36,844 nucleotides of DNA from Mycobacterium sp. PS03-16 (GTDB lineage Bacteria; Actinomycetota; Actinomycetes; Mycobacteriales; Mycobacteriaceae): contig NZ_SPQO01000040.1 in assembly GCF_004570325.1 (NCBI RefSeq), positions 1 through 36,844 on the forward strand, read 5' to 3'. Within the stretch, counting starts at the first letter, position 1. Each line of letters begins with the position of its first letter. Below are positions 24,846 through 34,245 of this stretch, piece after piece. A program made the translations under genes and the position numbers. The notes under the pieces were generated by a model. It made no database searches. It saw only the letters and a list, made by a program, of their open reading frames with translations, and had not been told where the DNA came from.

Positions 24846-25483
24846 CGCGCCGGGCGGCCCTGATCGGCACGGGGGGTGGCGTCGGGGCGGCGCAGATACA
24901 GCGGTACCAGCGGATCGGGCGGCGCCGACCAGTCCGCGACGGCGCCGACCAGCCCGGCCACGGTCGGGTACTGCGGGCCGACGACGGGCAGGTCGAAAAG
25001 CTCAGTGTGCGAGAGCGATCCGGCTACCACGGTGGCGCCGGCGGGCACGTCGGCCGCGGGGCCGACCGCGGGGCCGTCGACGCGCACGCCGTCGCGGTAG
25101 CGGGCCCAGTACACCTCGCGGCGTCGGGCGTCGGTGACGACGAGCGCCTCGCCGCGGGTGTGGTGTCCGATCGCGTCGAGGCTGCACACGCCGTGTACCG
25201 GAATCCCGAGGGCGTGACCGTAGGCGGCGGCGGACGCCATCCCGACCCGCAGCCCGGTGAACGGGCCCGGTCCGCAGCCCACCACCACCGCCTCGAGTTC
25301 AGCGACGGTGACGCCGGCGTCGCCCAGCGCCGCGAGCACGTTGGGCGTGAGCTGTTCGGCGTGGGCGCGGGGGTCGACGGTCACGCGTTCGGCGAGCACG
25401 TTCACCTCGCCGCCGCTGCGGCGGACCACCCCGGCGGTGACGGCGGGGGTGGCGGTGTCGATCGCCAGGATCAGCCCCGTCAT
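24842..25483 (-). CDS. tsaB: tRNA t6A synthesis protein TsaB
   Basis: 213-residue TsaB (YeaZ), the partner that dimerises with TsaD and bridges it to TsaE in t6A synthesis. The N-terminus LILAIDTATPAVTAGVV is the ASKH-fold phosphate loop, and VVVGCGPGPFTGLRVGMASA is the family signature. The ATG at 25481-25483 overlaps the tsaE stop by 4 nt; the open frame beyond it lies in tsaE. Homologue of Rv3421c. It has no catalytic activity of its own and works as scaffold. Confidence 0.95.
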   Translation of the reverse strand: MTGLILAIDTATPAVTAGVVRRSGGEVNVLAERVTVDPRAHAEQLTPNVLAALGDAGVTVAELEAVVVGCGPGPFTGLRVGMASAAAYGHALGIPVHGVCSLDAIGHHTRGEALVVTDARRREVYWARYRDGVRVDGPAVGPAADVPAGATVVAGSLSHTELFDLPVVGPQYPTVAGLVGAVADWSAPPDPLVPLYLRRPDATPRADQGRPAR

Positions 25484-25947
25484 GATCCGCTCCACTGCCA
25501 GATCGCGGTGCGGGTCTCGGTGACCCCGGACCGTTCCAGGCGGACGTCGAGGTGGTGCTCGGAGAGCCGCTCGGCCAGTCCCTCCCCCCATTCGACGACC
25601 ACGACCGCGCTCTCCAGGTCCGTGTCGAGGTCCAGCGAGTCCAGTTCGGCCAGCAGGTCGGCGCCCGGGTGGTCGAGCAGCCGGTACATGTCGACGTGCA
25701 CCAGCGCGGGCCGGTCGGGCCTGCGGGCGCGGTGCAGCCGCGCCAACACGAACGTCGGCGAGGTGATCGGCCCCTCGACGTCCATGGCTTTGGCGATCCC
25801 CTTGGCGAGCACCGTCTTTCCCGCCCCCAGCGGTCCGGACAGCACCACGACGTCACCGGCGCGCAGCTGGGCGCCGAGCTGCGCGCCCAACGCGAGGGTG
25901 TCCTGCGCGGTGGCGAGTTCGGCGGTGCCGCCGGTGCGGTCAGTCAC
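25480..25947 (-). CDS. tsaE: tRNA t6A synthesis ATPase TsaE
   Basis: 155-residue P-loop ATPase. Walker A is GPLGAGKT at 38-45, switch-like SPTFVL follows at about 63-68, and VVVVEWGEGL is the Walker B-like and conserved Trp-Gly segment. TsaE recharges the TsaB-TsaD complex during tRNA modification. The start is GTG 25947, overlapping the end of the alpha/beta hydrolase by 8 nt. Homologue of Rv3422c. First of the four chained genes for t6A synthesis and N-acetylation. Confidence 0.95.
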   Translation of the reverse strand: MTDRTGGTAELATAQDTLALGAQLGAQLRAGDVVVLSGPLGAGKTVLAKGIAKAMDVEGPITSPTFVLARLHRARRPDRPALVHVDMYRLLDHPGADLLAELDSLDLDTDLESAVVVVEWGEGLAERLSEHHLDVRLERSGVTETRTAIWQWSGS

Positions 25948-27061
25948 GGGTCCGGACCCGTTCCCGCAGCCGGCGGGTCAGCGCGACGAGTTTGGACGGG
26001 GTGGCCCGTTCGACGAGCCGCACCAGCGCGTCGTCGATGGCCTCGGGATCCTCGAGCTGCACCAGATGCCCTGCGCCGCCGACGATCACGAGCTCGGCCT
26101 TCGGCAGCGCGGCGGCCATCTCATGTGAGTACTCCATCGGGGTGAGCAGATCTCGGTCCCCGCAGGCGATCAGCGTCGGCACCTTGGCCAGCGTCGGCAG
26201 CGCCGCCGTCTCGTCGTGCACCTCCAGCGCGTGCAGGAACTCCACCAGGGTGGCGATCGGGGTGTCGTGCATCATCTTCTCCGAGAACGCCACCACGCTC
26301 GGGCTGATCTTCTCGTCGCCGTAGGACGCCGCCCGCAGCACCGGCCCGATGACCACCCGGGCCAGACCGCGGGTGCGGTGCATGGCCCCGGGGGCGTAGC
26401 GCGCCGCGAACCGGGCCGCCTCCAGCGCGGGGTTCTTGAGGATCTCGCCGAGCGGGGACCGCGAGATCCCCTCGGCCGCAGACGAGATGATGGCGGCACC
26501 GACGATGCGGGTGGGATAGCGCTGCGGGTACTGCCGGGCGTGCGACAGCACCGTCATCCCACCCATCGAATGTCCCACCAGCACCACCGGGCCGCGGGGC
26601 GCCACCACGGCCAGCACCGCCTCGAGGTCCTGGCCGAGCTGGGTGACGGTGTAGGTGTCCGGCGTGGCCGCCCCGGACTGGCCGTGGCCGCGCTGGTCGT
26701 AGAACACCATCCGGACCTGGTCACCCCACTGTTCGGACAGCCGGGCCCGCTGGAAGTGGAACGCGCCCATCCGCAGGCAGAATCCGTGCGCGAACACCAC
26801 GGTCACCGGCGCGTCGGGTGGTCCCACCTCGCGGACGGCCAGCGGGACGCCGTCGGCGGTGGTGACCACCGAACTGCGGTCGGCGTCGAGCAGCTCGAAG
26901 TCCTCGCCCGCGTACGGGTCGTGCTCGGTGACCCGGCGGGTCAGCGAGCGGGCCACCGTCACCCCAGCCAGCGAGCCGACCGCCGCCAGCCCGGCCGCGC
27001 CGGCCAGCCAGCCGGCAGCGCCGCGACGCCCATGACCAGTGCCTGAGATGCGGTCGCTCAA
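25940..27061 (-). CDS. Membrane-anchored alpha/beta hydrolase
   Basis: 373-residue alpha/beta hydrolase with an N-terminal hydrophobic segment (about 14-40), probably a membrane anchor. The core has VVFAHGFCLRMG (oxyanion), FYDQRGHGQSG, nucleophile Ser in VGHSMGGM, acid in ACGDRDLLTP and His in GGAGHLVQLE. It resembles serine esterases or lipases; the substrate is unknown. The start is most likely TTG 27061, which overlaps the alr stop (TTGA) and has AGGGA 6 nt upstream; no other credible start exists before the hydrophobic segment. It lies between alr and tsaE, where M. tuberculosis does not have it as far as I recall. Confidence 0.85.
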   Translation of the reverse strand: MSDRISGTGHGRRGAAGWLAGAAGLAAVGSLAGVTVARSLTRRVTEHDPYAGEDFELLDADRSSVVTTADGVPLAVREVGPPDAPVTVVFAHGFCLRMGAFHFQRARLSEQWGDQVRMVFYDQRGHGQSGAATPDTYTVTQLGQDLEAVLAVVAPRGPVVLVGHSMGGMTVLSHARQYPQRYPTRIVGAAIISSAAEGISRSPLGEILKNPALEAARFAARYAPGAMHRTRGLARVVIGPVLRAASYGDEKISPSVVAFSEKMMHDTPIATLVEFLHALEVHDETAALPTLAKVPTLIACGDRDLLTPMEYSHEMAAALPKAELVIVGGAGHLVQLEDPEAIDDALVRLVERATPSKLVALTRRLRERVRTRD

Positions 27062-28224
27062 CGGTTTCCCTGCCGGTAGCTGCGGACGACCCGGCCGCGC
27101 GGGCTGGTCACGATCTCATAGTTGATGGTGCCGAGCAGCTCGGCCCAGTCCTGGGCCGTCGGCTCGCCTCGGGTGCCGGATCCGAACAGCACGGCCTCGT
27201 CACCCTCGGTGACGCCGACCGGGCCGGGGCCGAGGTCGACGACGAACTGGTCCATGCAGATCCGTCCCACGTTCGGATACCGGCGGCCGTTGATCAGCAC
27301 CTCGATGCGGCCGCTCAGACCGCGGAACACGCCGTCGGCGTAGCCGACCGGCAGCAGCGCGACGGTGGTGTCCCGCTCGGCGATCCACGTGTGCCCGTAG
27401 GACACCCCGTCGCCGGCCTGCAGCGCCCGCACCTGCGCGACCGGGCACGTCAATGTCATCGCCGGCCGCAACCCCATGTCGCCCAACTCGGGGATGGGTG
27501 TCTGGCCGTAGATGGCGATTCCGGGCCGGACCATGTCGAAGGCCAGATCCGGGCGCGTGAGCGCGGCGGGCGAATTGCACAGGTGGGCGACCTCGAACCG
27601 GACCCCGGCCGCGGCCGCCTGCGCGCGCATGTCGGTGAACCGCCCCGCCTGCCGGTCGGTGACCGGGCTGGCGGGGTCGTCACCGCATGCCAGGTGCGAC
27701 ATGAGCCCGCGCACCCGGACGGCGTCCTCGGCGGCCGCCCGGGCCACCGCGTCGAGCAGCGCGGGGTACTCCGCGGGGCTGACGCCGTTGCGGCTCAGGC
27801 CGGTGTCGACCTTCACGGTCAGCGTGGCCGTCCGCCCGGTGCGCCGCACCGCGTCGAGCACCTCGCGCAGCTGGCGCACCGCCGACACCGCGAGCTGCAC
27901 GTCCGCGGTCAACGCGGGTGCGAAGTCGGTGCCGGGGGCGTGCAGCCAGGCCAGCACCGGGGCGGTGATGCCGTCGGCGCGCAGCGCCAGCGCCTCGGCG
28001 ACCGTGGCCACGCCGAGTTCGCCGGCACCGGCGGCCAGCACCGTGCGCGCGACCTGCGTCGCGCCGTGGCCGTACCCGTCGGCCTTGAGCACCGGCATCA
28101 CGGCGGCCGCCCCGGCGCGTTCGCGCAGCACCGCCACGTTGTGGGCGATGGCGTCGAGGTCGACGACCGCCCGCGCGGTCGGCTGCGGCGTCGTGCCGGT
28201 GGTCTGGATCGTCTGCATGGTCAT
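27058..28224 (-). CDS. alr: Alanine racemase
   Basis: 388-residue PLP enzyme that interconverts L- and D-alanine for peptidoglycan. The PLP lysine is Lys47 in VLKADGYGHG, the second catalytic base is Tyr276 in GVSYGHTW, and GICMDQF-type MDQFVVDLG lies near the end. It is the target of D-cycloserine. Start ATG 28224 (MTMQTIQ) gives about the usual length; ATG 28218 is also possible. The open frame upstream to 28881 is the shadow of gadB. It follows gadB by 50 nt and is coupled to the hydrolase downstream. Homologue of Rv3423c. Confidence 0.96.
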   Translation of the reverse strand: MTMQTIQTTGTTPQPTARAVVDLDAIAHNVAVLRERAGAAAVMPVLKADGYGHGATQVARTVLAAGAGELGVATVAEALALRADGITAPVLAWLHAPGTDFAPALTADVQLAVSAVRQLREVLDAVRRTGRTATLTVKVDTGLSRNGVSPAEYPALLDAVARAAAEDAVRVRGLMSHLACGDDPASPVTDRQAGRFTDMRAQAAAAGVRFEVAHLCNSPAALTRPDLAFDMVRPGIAIYGQTPIPELGDMGLRPAMTLTCPVAQVRALQAGDGVSYGHTWIAERDTTVALLPVGYADGVFRGLSGRIEVLINGRRYPNVGRICMDQFVVDLGPGPVGVTEGDEAVLFGSGTRGEPTAQDWAELLGTINYEIVTSPRGRVVRSYRQGNR

Positions 28225-28274
28225 GTCACCGCCGACGATTCTCGCAGAACGGGCTGCGGCGGCGGGCGGCCCAC

Positions 28275-29657
28275 TCAGTGGGCGAAGTGCTGCTCGTCGT
28301 CGAAGGTGCCCCGCGGCTGCAGCCGGTCGAGCTTGTCGAGCACCGCGAACATGTCGTCGCGCAGCGACCGCGCCAGGTCGGTCGAGAACCCCTCGCGCAC
28401 CACCACCCGCAGCACCGAGACGTTTTCGGCTCCCTCGGGCATGGTGTAGGCCGGCACCTGCCAGCCGTAGGTGCGCAGCCCCGCCGAGACGTCGAATTCG
28501 GTGTACGCCCGTTCCCCGGCGAGCCGGAACGCCACCACCGGGATCGCCGAGCCGTCGGAGATGACCTCGAAGTGTCCGCTGCGCTCGAGTTCGTCGGACA
28601 GCCAGCGCGCGGTGCCGGACAGGCAGCTCATCACCTGCCCGTAGCCGGCACGGCCCATGCGCAGGAAGTTGTAGTACTGGCCGACCACCTGGTTGCCGGG
28701 CCGGGAGAAGTTCAGCGTGAACGTCGGCATGTCCCCGCCCAGGTAGTTCACCCGGAACACCAGGTCGTCGGGGAGGCAGTCGGCGTTGCGCCACACCACG
28801 AACCCGATGCCGGGATAGGTCAGCCCGTACTTGTGGCCGCTGACGTTGATGGACGCGACGCGGGGCAGCCGGAAATCCCACGCGATGTCGGGGTGCAGGA
28901 ACGGGACCACGAATCCGCCACTGGCGGCGTCGACGTGCACCGGCACGTCCGGACCACCGTCACCGGCCAGCGTGTCCAGAGCGGCGCAGATGTCGGCGAT
29001 CGGCTCCAGCTCACCGGTGTAGGTGGTGCCCAGGATCGCCACGACGCCGATGGTGTCCTCGTCGACGTGGTCGAGCACCTGCTGCGGGGTGATGGTGTAG
29101 CGCCCCTCCTCCATCGGCAGGTAGCGCGGTTCGACCTCGAAGTAGCGGCAGAACTTCTCCCACACCACCTGAACGTTGGCGCCCATCACCAGGTTCGGCG
29201 TCCGGGTCCGCCACCCGTCCCCGACGCGCTGCTTCCAACGCCACTTCAGGGCCAGCCCGCCCAGCATCACGGCCTCGCTCGAGCCGATCGTCGACACGCC
29301 GACCGCGCTGTTGGGGTCGTCGTCGCGCAGGTTCTCGGCGTGGAAGAGGTCGGCCACCATGCACACGCAGCGCTGCTCGATCGCCGCGGTCGCCGGGTAC
29401 TCGTCCTTGTCGATCATGTTCTTGTCGAACGTCTCGGCCATCAGCTTCTCGGCCTGCGGGTCCATCCACGTGGTGACGAAGGTGGCCAGGTTGAGGCGCG
29501 AGCTGCCGTCGAGCATCAGTTCGTCGTGGATGAACCGGTAGACCGTGTCGGGGTCCATCGCCTCGTCCGGCAGGCGCAGCGACGGGATCGGCGCGGTGAA
29601 CATCCGCCCGGTGTAGGCGGGGCTGATCGACGGCGTCGGATGATTGACGTGCGGCAT
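28275..29657 (-). CDS. gadB: Glutamate decarboxylase
   Basis: 460-residue PLP-dependent group II decarboxylase that makes GABA and CO2 from glutamate. The PLP lysine is Lys276 in NVSGHKYGLT, the same number as in E. coli GadB, and PVHVDAASGGF carries the Asp that contacts the pyridine nitrogen. The length equals that of the M. tuberculosis homologue Rv3432c. ATG 29657 is preceded by AAAGGAC. The gene consumes a proton per turnover and is generally linked to acid resistance and the GABA shunt. It starts 13 nt after the NAD(P)HX repair gene and is probably co-transcribed with it. Confidence 0.96.
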   Translation of the reverse strand: MPHVNHPTPSISPAYTGRMFTAPIPSLRLPDEAMDPDTVYRFIHDELMLDGSSRLNLATFVTTWMDPQAEKLMAETFDKNMIDKDEYPATAAIEQRCVCMVADLFHAENLRDDDPNSAVGVSTIGSSEAVMLGGLALKWRWKQRVGDGWRTRTPNLVMGANVQVVWEKFCRYFEVEPRYLPMEEGRYTITPQQVLDHVDEDTIGVVAILGTTYTGELEPIADICAALDTLAGDGGPDVPVHVDAASGGFVVPFLHPDIAWDFRLPRVASINVSGHKYGLTYPGIGFVVWRNADCLPDDLVFRVNYLGGDMPTFTLNFSRPGNQVVGQYYNFLRMGRAGYGQVMSCLSGTARWLSDELERSGHFEVISDGSAIPVVAFRLAGERAYTEFDVSAGLRTYGWQVPAYTMPEGAENVSVLRVVVREGFSTDLARSLRDDMFAVLDKLDRLQPRGTFDDEQHFAH

Positions 29658-29670
29658 GGCGTCCTTTCGG

Positions 29671-31098
29671 CTACAGCGTGGCGAGGGCGGTGCGGATGTG
29701 GGCGAGGATGCGTGCCGCCGAGGTCGGTGCGGGCCGCGGACCCGGATCGGCGGCCGACGCGTTGGCGGCGTGCGCGTGGACGAAAGCGGCCAGCGCGGCG
29801 GCCTCACCGGCGGGCAGGCCGGCGGCCAGCAGCGCGCCGATCATCCCCGACAGCACGTCACCGGAACCGGCTGTGGCGGCCCAGGATTCACCGGCCGGGT
29901 TGAGATAGGCGCGGCCGGGCGAGCCGGGTTCGGCGACCACGGTGACGTTGCCCTTGAGCAGCACGGTGGCGCCGAACCGATCGGCCAGCCGGCGGGCCGC
30001 GGCCACCCGGTCGGCACCGGGCGGCGCGCCCGCCAGGCGCTGGTACTCCCCGGCGTGTGGGGTGAGCACGGTGGGTGCGGCGCGGTCGGCGACCAGTTCG
30101 GGGTGCGCGGCGAGCAGGGTCAGACCGTCGGCGTCGACGATCACCGGCAGATCGGTGTCGAGCGCGAAGCACAGGTTGGCCGCGCCGGTTTCGTCGGTGC
30201 CCAGCCCCGGCCCCACCACCCATGCCTGCACGCGGCCGGCCGCCTGGGCATTGGGTGCGGCGACGATCTCGGGCCAGTGCGCGACGACCTGCTCGGCGGC
30301 GCTGCCGGCGTAGCGGACCATGCCGCTGGTGGCGGCCACCGCGGCGCCGCTGCACAGAATCGCCGCGCCGGGATAGGTCGACGACCCGGCCAGGATGCCT
30401 GTCACCCCCTGGGTGTACTTGTCGTCGTCCGGTCCGGGTCGCGGCCACCGGGCCCGGACCTCGGCGGCCTCGACGCCGAGGATGTCGGAGGCCGGCAGGT
30501 CGAGGCCGATGTCGACGAGTTCGACACGGCCACAACGGCCGAGCGCGTGCACGGGCTTGAGCCCGCCGAACGTCACGGTCAGCGCGGCGTCGACATGCGG
30601 CCCGTCGGCGGCGCCGGTCTGCACGTCGAGTCCGCTGGGGATGTCGACGGCCACCACGGGCATCGCGGCCTGCGCGACGGCGGCGAACACTTCGGCCGCG
30701 ACCGGCCGCAGCGGACCGGAGCCGGAAATACCGACGACTCCGTCCATCACCAGATCCGTTGCGTCCGGTACCTTTTCGACGAGCCGGCCACCGGCGCGGC
30801 GGAACGCGCGCAATCCCGCGGCGTGCGCGCGGTCGGGGTTCAGCAGCACCGCGGAGGCGGCTGCGCCGCGGCGGTGCAGCAACGTCGCCGCCCACAGCGC
30901 GTCGCCGCCGTTGTCCCCGGATCCGACGACCGCGCAGATGCGCCGGCCGGCCACACCGCCGGTGCGGGCGGTCAATTCGCGGGCGATCGCGGTGGCCAGC
31001 CCGTAGGCGGCGCGGCGCATGAGCGCCCCCTCCGGCAAGCGCTGCAGCAGCGGCGCTTCGGCGTCTCGGACCGTGTCCGCGCTGTAGTAGTGCCGCAT
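29671..31098 (-). CDS. nnr: Bifunctional NAD(P)HX epimerase / ADP-dependent dehydratase
   Basis: 475-residue fusion that repairs hydrated nicotinamide cofactors. About 1-210 is the NAXE epimerase (VVGSGDNGGDALWAA, VVAVDIPSGLDV) and about 220-475 is the NAXD ribokinase-like dehydratase (VTGILAGSSTYPGAA, VLTPHAGEYQRL, TAGSGDVLSGMIGALLA). Homologue of Rv3433c. ATG 31098 (MRHYYSADT) lies 7 nt after TAGGCT (31106-31111, minus strand), so the mRNA may be leaderless; there is no clear ribosome site. It probably heads the transcript with gadB and alr. The longer open frame upstream overlaps the preceding hydrolase and is not coding. Confidence 0.94.
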   Translation of the reverse strand: MRHYYSADTVRDAEAPLLQRLPEGALMRRAAYGLATAIARELTARTGGVAGRRICAVVGSGDNGGDALWAATLLHRRGAAASAVLLNPDRAHAAGLRAFRRAGGRLVEKVPDATDLVMDGVVGISGSGPLRPVAAEVFAAVAQAAMPVVAVDIPSGLDVQTGAADGPHVDAALTVTFGGLKPVHALGRCGRVELVDIGLDLPASDILGVEAAEVRARWPRPGPDDDKYTQGVTGILAGSSTYPGAAILCSGAAVAATSGMVRYAGSAAEQVVAHWPEIVAAPNAQAAGRVQAWVVGPGLGTDETGAANLCFALDTDLPVIVDADGLTLLAAHPELVADRAAPTVLTPHAGEYQRLAGAPPGADRVAAARRLADRFGATVLLKGNVTVVAEPGSPGRAYLNPAGESWAATAGSGDVLSGMIGALLAAGLPAGEAAALAAFVHAHAANASAADPGPRPAPTSAARILAHIRTALATL

Positions 31099-31123
31099 CA
31101 CCGTCAGCCTACGGTCTGACGCC

Positions 31124-32059
31124 TTAGGACGGCGCAGCTTCCGTGCGGTCGGCCTCGTCCCAGAACCGGGTGACCCGCTCGGCGATCTCGCCGGGGTACT
31201 CACCGTTGATCGCGTGGGAAGCCGCCGGCCAGACCTCCACCTGGCCGTGCGACACCAGCCTGCGTGCGCGCGCGGCGGCCTTCTCGGCGCGCAGCATCAC
31301 GCTGCGGCCGGCGAGCAGTGCCAGCACCGGTCGATCGAGCGCGCGCAGCTGGGCATCGGTGATCCGCGTCGGCGCGGGCAGCCGGAGCCGGAAATCCGTG
31401 GTCCCCGCGTCGATCAGCCGCGCCTCCGGGACGGTGTCGTCCACGTCGGCGCCGCCGGAGATCCACCGCAGCAGGCGCCGGCGGACGATCTCCGGTGTCC
31501 CCGGCACGGTCAGCGGGATCGCGGCGGCCAGGACGGCGAGCGGGATTCGGTCGAACGTCATGACCGGATCGAGCAGCGCCAGCGACGCCACCCGCTCGGG
31601 TCGCCGGACCGCGAGGTTGACCGCCGACCAACCGCCGATGGACGTGCCCAGCAGGTGCACCGCAGGCAGGTCGAGGCCCGCGATCGCCTCGGCCAACCAG
31701 TCCGCCTGATCCACCGACCCGGTGATCGCCCGGGTCTGCACCGACAGTCCCGGCTCCCCCAGCAGATCGAGGCCGTACACCGGGCGCCGGCCCACGAGCG
31801 GCGGCAGATTGACCCGATACATCGGGGTGGCCGCGTTGCGGCCCGGCAGCAGCAGCACCGGGGTGCCCGCCGCCGGGCCGTCGAATCGGTAGGCGCGCAC
31901 CGTGCCGAACGCCGTCGGGACATCGAACGCGGCGACGACGGATGGCAGCGCGGCCATCGACTGCCGGTAGACGGTGAGGTAGTGCTCTGCCGCCGCCTCG
32001 CTGACGAAGCCGCCGACGCGGTCGCGCCCGGCGATACGCAGTCGGGGTTCAGCGATCAT
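31124..32059 (-). CDS. Alpha/beta hydrolase (carboxylesterase-like)
   Basis: 311-residue alpha/beta hydrolase. Nucleophile Ser is in LLGTSIGGWSA, the oxyanion segment is VLLLPGRNAAT, and the catalytic His is in AASHAINGEYP. It resembles small esterases and C-C hydrolases; the substrate is not predictable. ATG 32059 has GAGGTG 3-8 nt upstream, which decides against a longer frame to 32122. It lies between glmS and the NAD(P)HX repair gene, 25 nt upstream of the latter, all on the minus strand. No signal peptide is seen. Confidence 0.86.
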   Translation of the reverse strand: MIAEPRLRIAGRDRVGGFVSEAAAEHYLTVYRQSMAALPSVVAAFDVPTAFGTVRAYRFDGPAAGTPVLLLPGRNAATPMYRVNLPPLVGRRPVYGLDLLGEPGLSVQTRAITGSVDQADWLAEAIAGLDLPAVHLLGTSIGGWSAVNLAVRRPERVASLALLDPVMTFDRIPLAVLAAAIPLTVPGTPEIVRRRLLRWISGGADVDDTVPEARLIDAGTTDFRLRLPAPTRITDAQLRALDRPVLALLAGRSVMLRAEKAAARARRLVSHGQVEVWPAASHAINGEYPGEIAERVTRFWDEADRTEAAPS

Positions 32060-32281
32060 CGGCACCTCGGGCGGGTCGGGGACTTTATGCCCCCACGGTA
32101 GGGACCTCCGCCCGGCGTGCACGGCGCACGGGCCGACCTACGCTCAGCACAGCGCGGAACGGATCGGTTGCCCTCGGTTGCGCGTCAGGCGATGACCGGA
32201 GGCAACCGCGTCGTTGAGACCACAGCGTCGATCCAGTTCTCGCCGCTGACCGCCGTCGCGGGGGGCGACGGTTTCCCCGGG

Positions 32282-32313
32282 CCGCGGTGGCCGGTAGTCA
32301 CCGGTCACCGCGG
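32282..32313 (-). terminator. glmS terminator hairpin
   Basis: A 14-nt stem with one mismatch (32300-32313 with 32282-32295) and a 4-nt loop lies 11 nt after the glmS stop on the minus strand. It has no U-tract, as is common in actinobacteria. The rest of 32060-32281 has only a weak 8-bp inverted repeat (32165-32172 with 32201-32208). Confidence 0.6.
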
Positions 32314-32324
32314 TCCGGTCGCGC

Positions 32325-34190
32325 TCACTCGACGGTGACGGACTTGGCCAGGTTGCGCGGCTTGTCCACGTCATACCCGCGGGCCCTGGCCACCTCTGCC
32401 GCGAAGACCTGCAACGGAATCGTCGACAGCAGCGGCTGGAACAGCGTCGTGGTCGCCGGGATCTCGAACAGGTGATCGGCGTAGGGCCGCACGGTGTCGT
32501 CGCCCTCCTCTGCGATCACGACCGTGACCGCGCCGCGCGCCTGGATCTCCCGGATGTTCGACAGCAGCTTGGCGTGCAGCATCGAGGCGCCCTTCGGCGA
32601 CGGCATGACGACGATCACCGGCAGGTCGTCGTCGATCAGCGCGATCGGGCCGTGCTTGAGCTCACCGGCCGCGAAGCCCTCGGCGTGCATGTACGCCAAC
32701 TCCTTGAGCTTGAGTGCACCCTCGAGCGCCACCGGGTACCCGACGTGACGGCCGAGGAACAGGATCGTCGGCTTCTCGGCGAAGCGGCGGGCCAGTTCGG
32801 CGATCGGGTTCAGGTGCTTGAGCACCTGGGTGATCAGCCCCGGCATGGCCTCGAGTTCGCGGTACTCGCGGGCCACCTCGTCGGGGTACTTGGTACCGCG
32901 GGCCTGCGCCAGCGCCAGACCGACCAGATAGTTCGCGGCGATCTGGGCCAGGAATGTCTTGGTCGCGGCGACGCCGATCTCCGGCCCGGCGCGGGTGTAG
33001 AGCACGGCATCGGCTTCGCGCGGGATCTGGCTGCCGTTGGTGTTGCAGATCGCCAGCACCTTGGCTTTCTGCTTCTTGGCATGCCGCACGGCCTCGAGGG
33101 TGTCGGCGGTCTCACCGGACTGCGAGATCGCGACCACCAGCGTGCTGCGGTCCAGCACCGGGTCGCGGTAGCGGAACTCGCTGGCGAGCTCCACCTCCAC
33201 CGGCAGCCGGGTCCAGTGCTCGATCGCGTACTTGGCCAGCAGTCCGGAGTGGTAAGCCGTCCCGCAGGCCACCACGAACACCTTGTCGATGTCGCGCAAC
33301 TCCTGGTCGGAGAGCCGCTGCTCGTCGAGGACGATGCGGCCGTCGTCGTAGTGCCCGAGCAGGGTGTCCGACACCGCCGAGGGCTGCTCGGCGATCTCCT
33401 TGAGCATGAAGTACTCGTAGCCGCCCTTCTCGGCGGCCGACAGGTCCCAGTCGATGTGGAACTCGCGGTACTCGACGTCGGTGTTGCCGTGGAAGTCGCT
33501 GACCGTGTAGCCGTCGGCGGTCACCACGACGGCCTGGTCCTGTCCCAACTCGACGGCCTGGCGGGTGTGCTCGATGAACGCCGCGACGTCGGAGCCGACG
33601 AACATCTCGCCGTCGCCGACACCGAGCACCAGCGGCGTGGACCGGCGGGCGGCGACGATGGTGCCGGGGTCGTCGGCGTTGGCGAACACCAGCGTGAAGT
33701 GCCCCTCGAGCCGGGGCAACACCGCCATCACCGAGCCGACGAAGTCGCCGGCGGTCGGGCCGTGCCGGTACTGCCAGGACACGAGGTGCACCGCGACCTC
33801 GGTGTCGGTGTCGCTGGCGAACTCCACGCCCGTGGCCTCGAGCTCGGCCCGCAGCGGTGCGTAGTTCTCGATGATGCCGTTGTGGACGACGACGATCTTG
33901 CCGTCCGGGTCACGATGAGGGTGCGCGTTGCGGTCGGTGGGCCTGCCGTGCGTCGCCCACCGGGTGTGGCCGAGGCCGCTGGTGCCGGTCAGGGTCTCGG
34001 GCTGCGAGCACTCCAGTACCTCGCCGAGGTTGGCGAGGCGGCCGGCGCGACGGTGCACGGTCAACCCGCCGTGTCCGTCCAGCAGCGCGATGCCCGCGGA
34101 GTCGTAACCGCGGTACTCCATCCGGTGCAACGCGTCGACCACGATGGCGCAGGCCGGGCGGTGCCCGACATAGCCGACGATTCCACACAT
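32325..34190 (-). CDS. glmS: Glucosamine-fructose-6-phosphate aminotransferase GlmS
   Basis: 621-residue enzyme making glucosamine-6-phosphate from fructose-6-phosphate and glutamine for peptidoglycan and other amino sugars. Cys2 (MCGIVGYVG) is the glutaminase nucleophile, so ATG 34190 must be the start although TTG 34196 is in frame. The glutaminase domain has GHTRWATHG; two SIS domains follow (VAISQSGETADT); the end KPRNLAKSVTVE is canonical. TACCCT on the minus strand (34199-34204) lies 8 nt before the ATG, suggesting an almost leaderless mRNA. No glmS ribozyme is present. Divergent from the Rv3438-like gene; homologue of Rv3436c. Confidence 0.97.
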   Translation of the reverse strand: MCGIVGYVGHRPACAIVVDALHRMEYRGYDSAGIALLDGHGGLTVHRRAGRLANLGEVLECSQPETLTGTSGLGHTRWATHGRPTDRNAHPHRDPDGKIVVVHNGIIENYAPLRAELEATGVEFASDTDTEVAVHLVSWQYRHGPTAGDFVGSVMAVLPRLEGHFTLVFANADDPGTIVAARRSTPLVLGVGDGEMFVGSDVAAFIEHTRQAVELGQDQAVVVTADGYTVSDFHGNTDVEYREFHIDWDLSAAEKGGYEYFMLKEIAEQPSAVSDTLLGHYDDGRIVLDEQRLSDQELRDIDKVFVVACGTAYHSGLLAKYAIEHWTRLPVEVELASEFRYRDPVLDRSTLVVAISQSGETADTLEAVRHAKKQKAKVLAICNTNGSQIPREADAVLYTRAGPEIGVAATKTFLAQIAANYLVGLALAQARGTKYPDEVAREYRELEAMPGLITQVLKHLNPIAELARRFAEKPTILFLGRHVGYPVALEGALKLKELAYMHAEGFAAGELKHGPIALIDDDLPVIVVMPSPKGASMLHAKLLSNIREIQARGAVTVVIAEEGDDTVRPYADHLFEIPATTTLFQPLLSTIPLQVFAAEVARARGYDVDKPRNLAKSVTVE

Positions 34191-34198
34191 AGCCAACC

Positions 34199-34239
34199 AG
34201 GGTAGTCCAAGAGCCCGCCCCCGCCCGGTGAGCTACGGT
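34199..34239. promoter_or_regulatory. Back-to-back promoters of glmS and the Rv3438-like gene
   Basis: TACCCT on the minus strand (34199-34204) serves glmS and TACGGT on the plus strand (34234-34239) serves the divergent gene. Each lies 6-8 nt from its start codon, and only 55 bp separate the two starts, so both mRNAs are probably leaderless. Confidence 0.55.
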
Positions 34240-34245
34240 CATCGA

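Noticed and set aside
32060..32281. Small gene in the gap between the alpha/beta hydrolase and glmS
   Set aside because: The only open frames lack a ribosome site and resemblance to known proteins; the region is best read as intergenic.
32472..34205. Plus-strand open frame of 577 codons
   Set aside because: Antisense shadow of glmS, His/Gly/Val-rich without domains.
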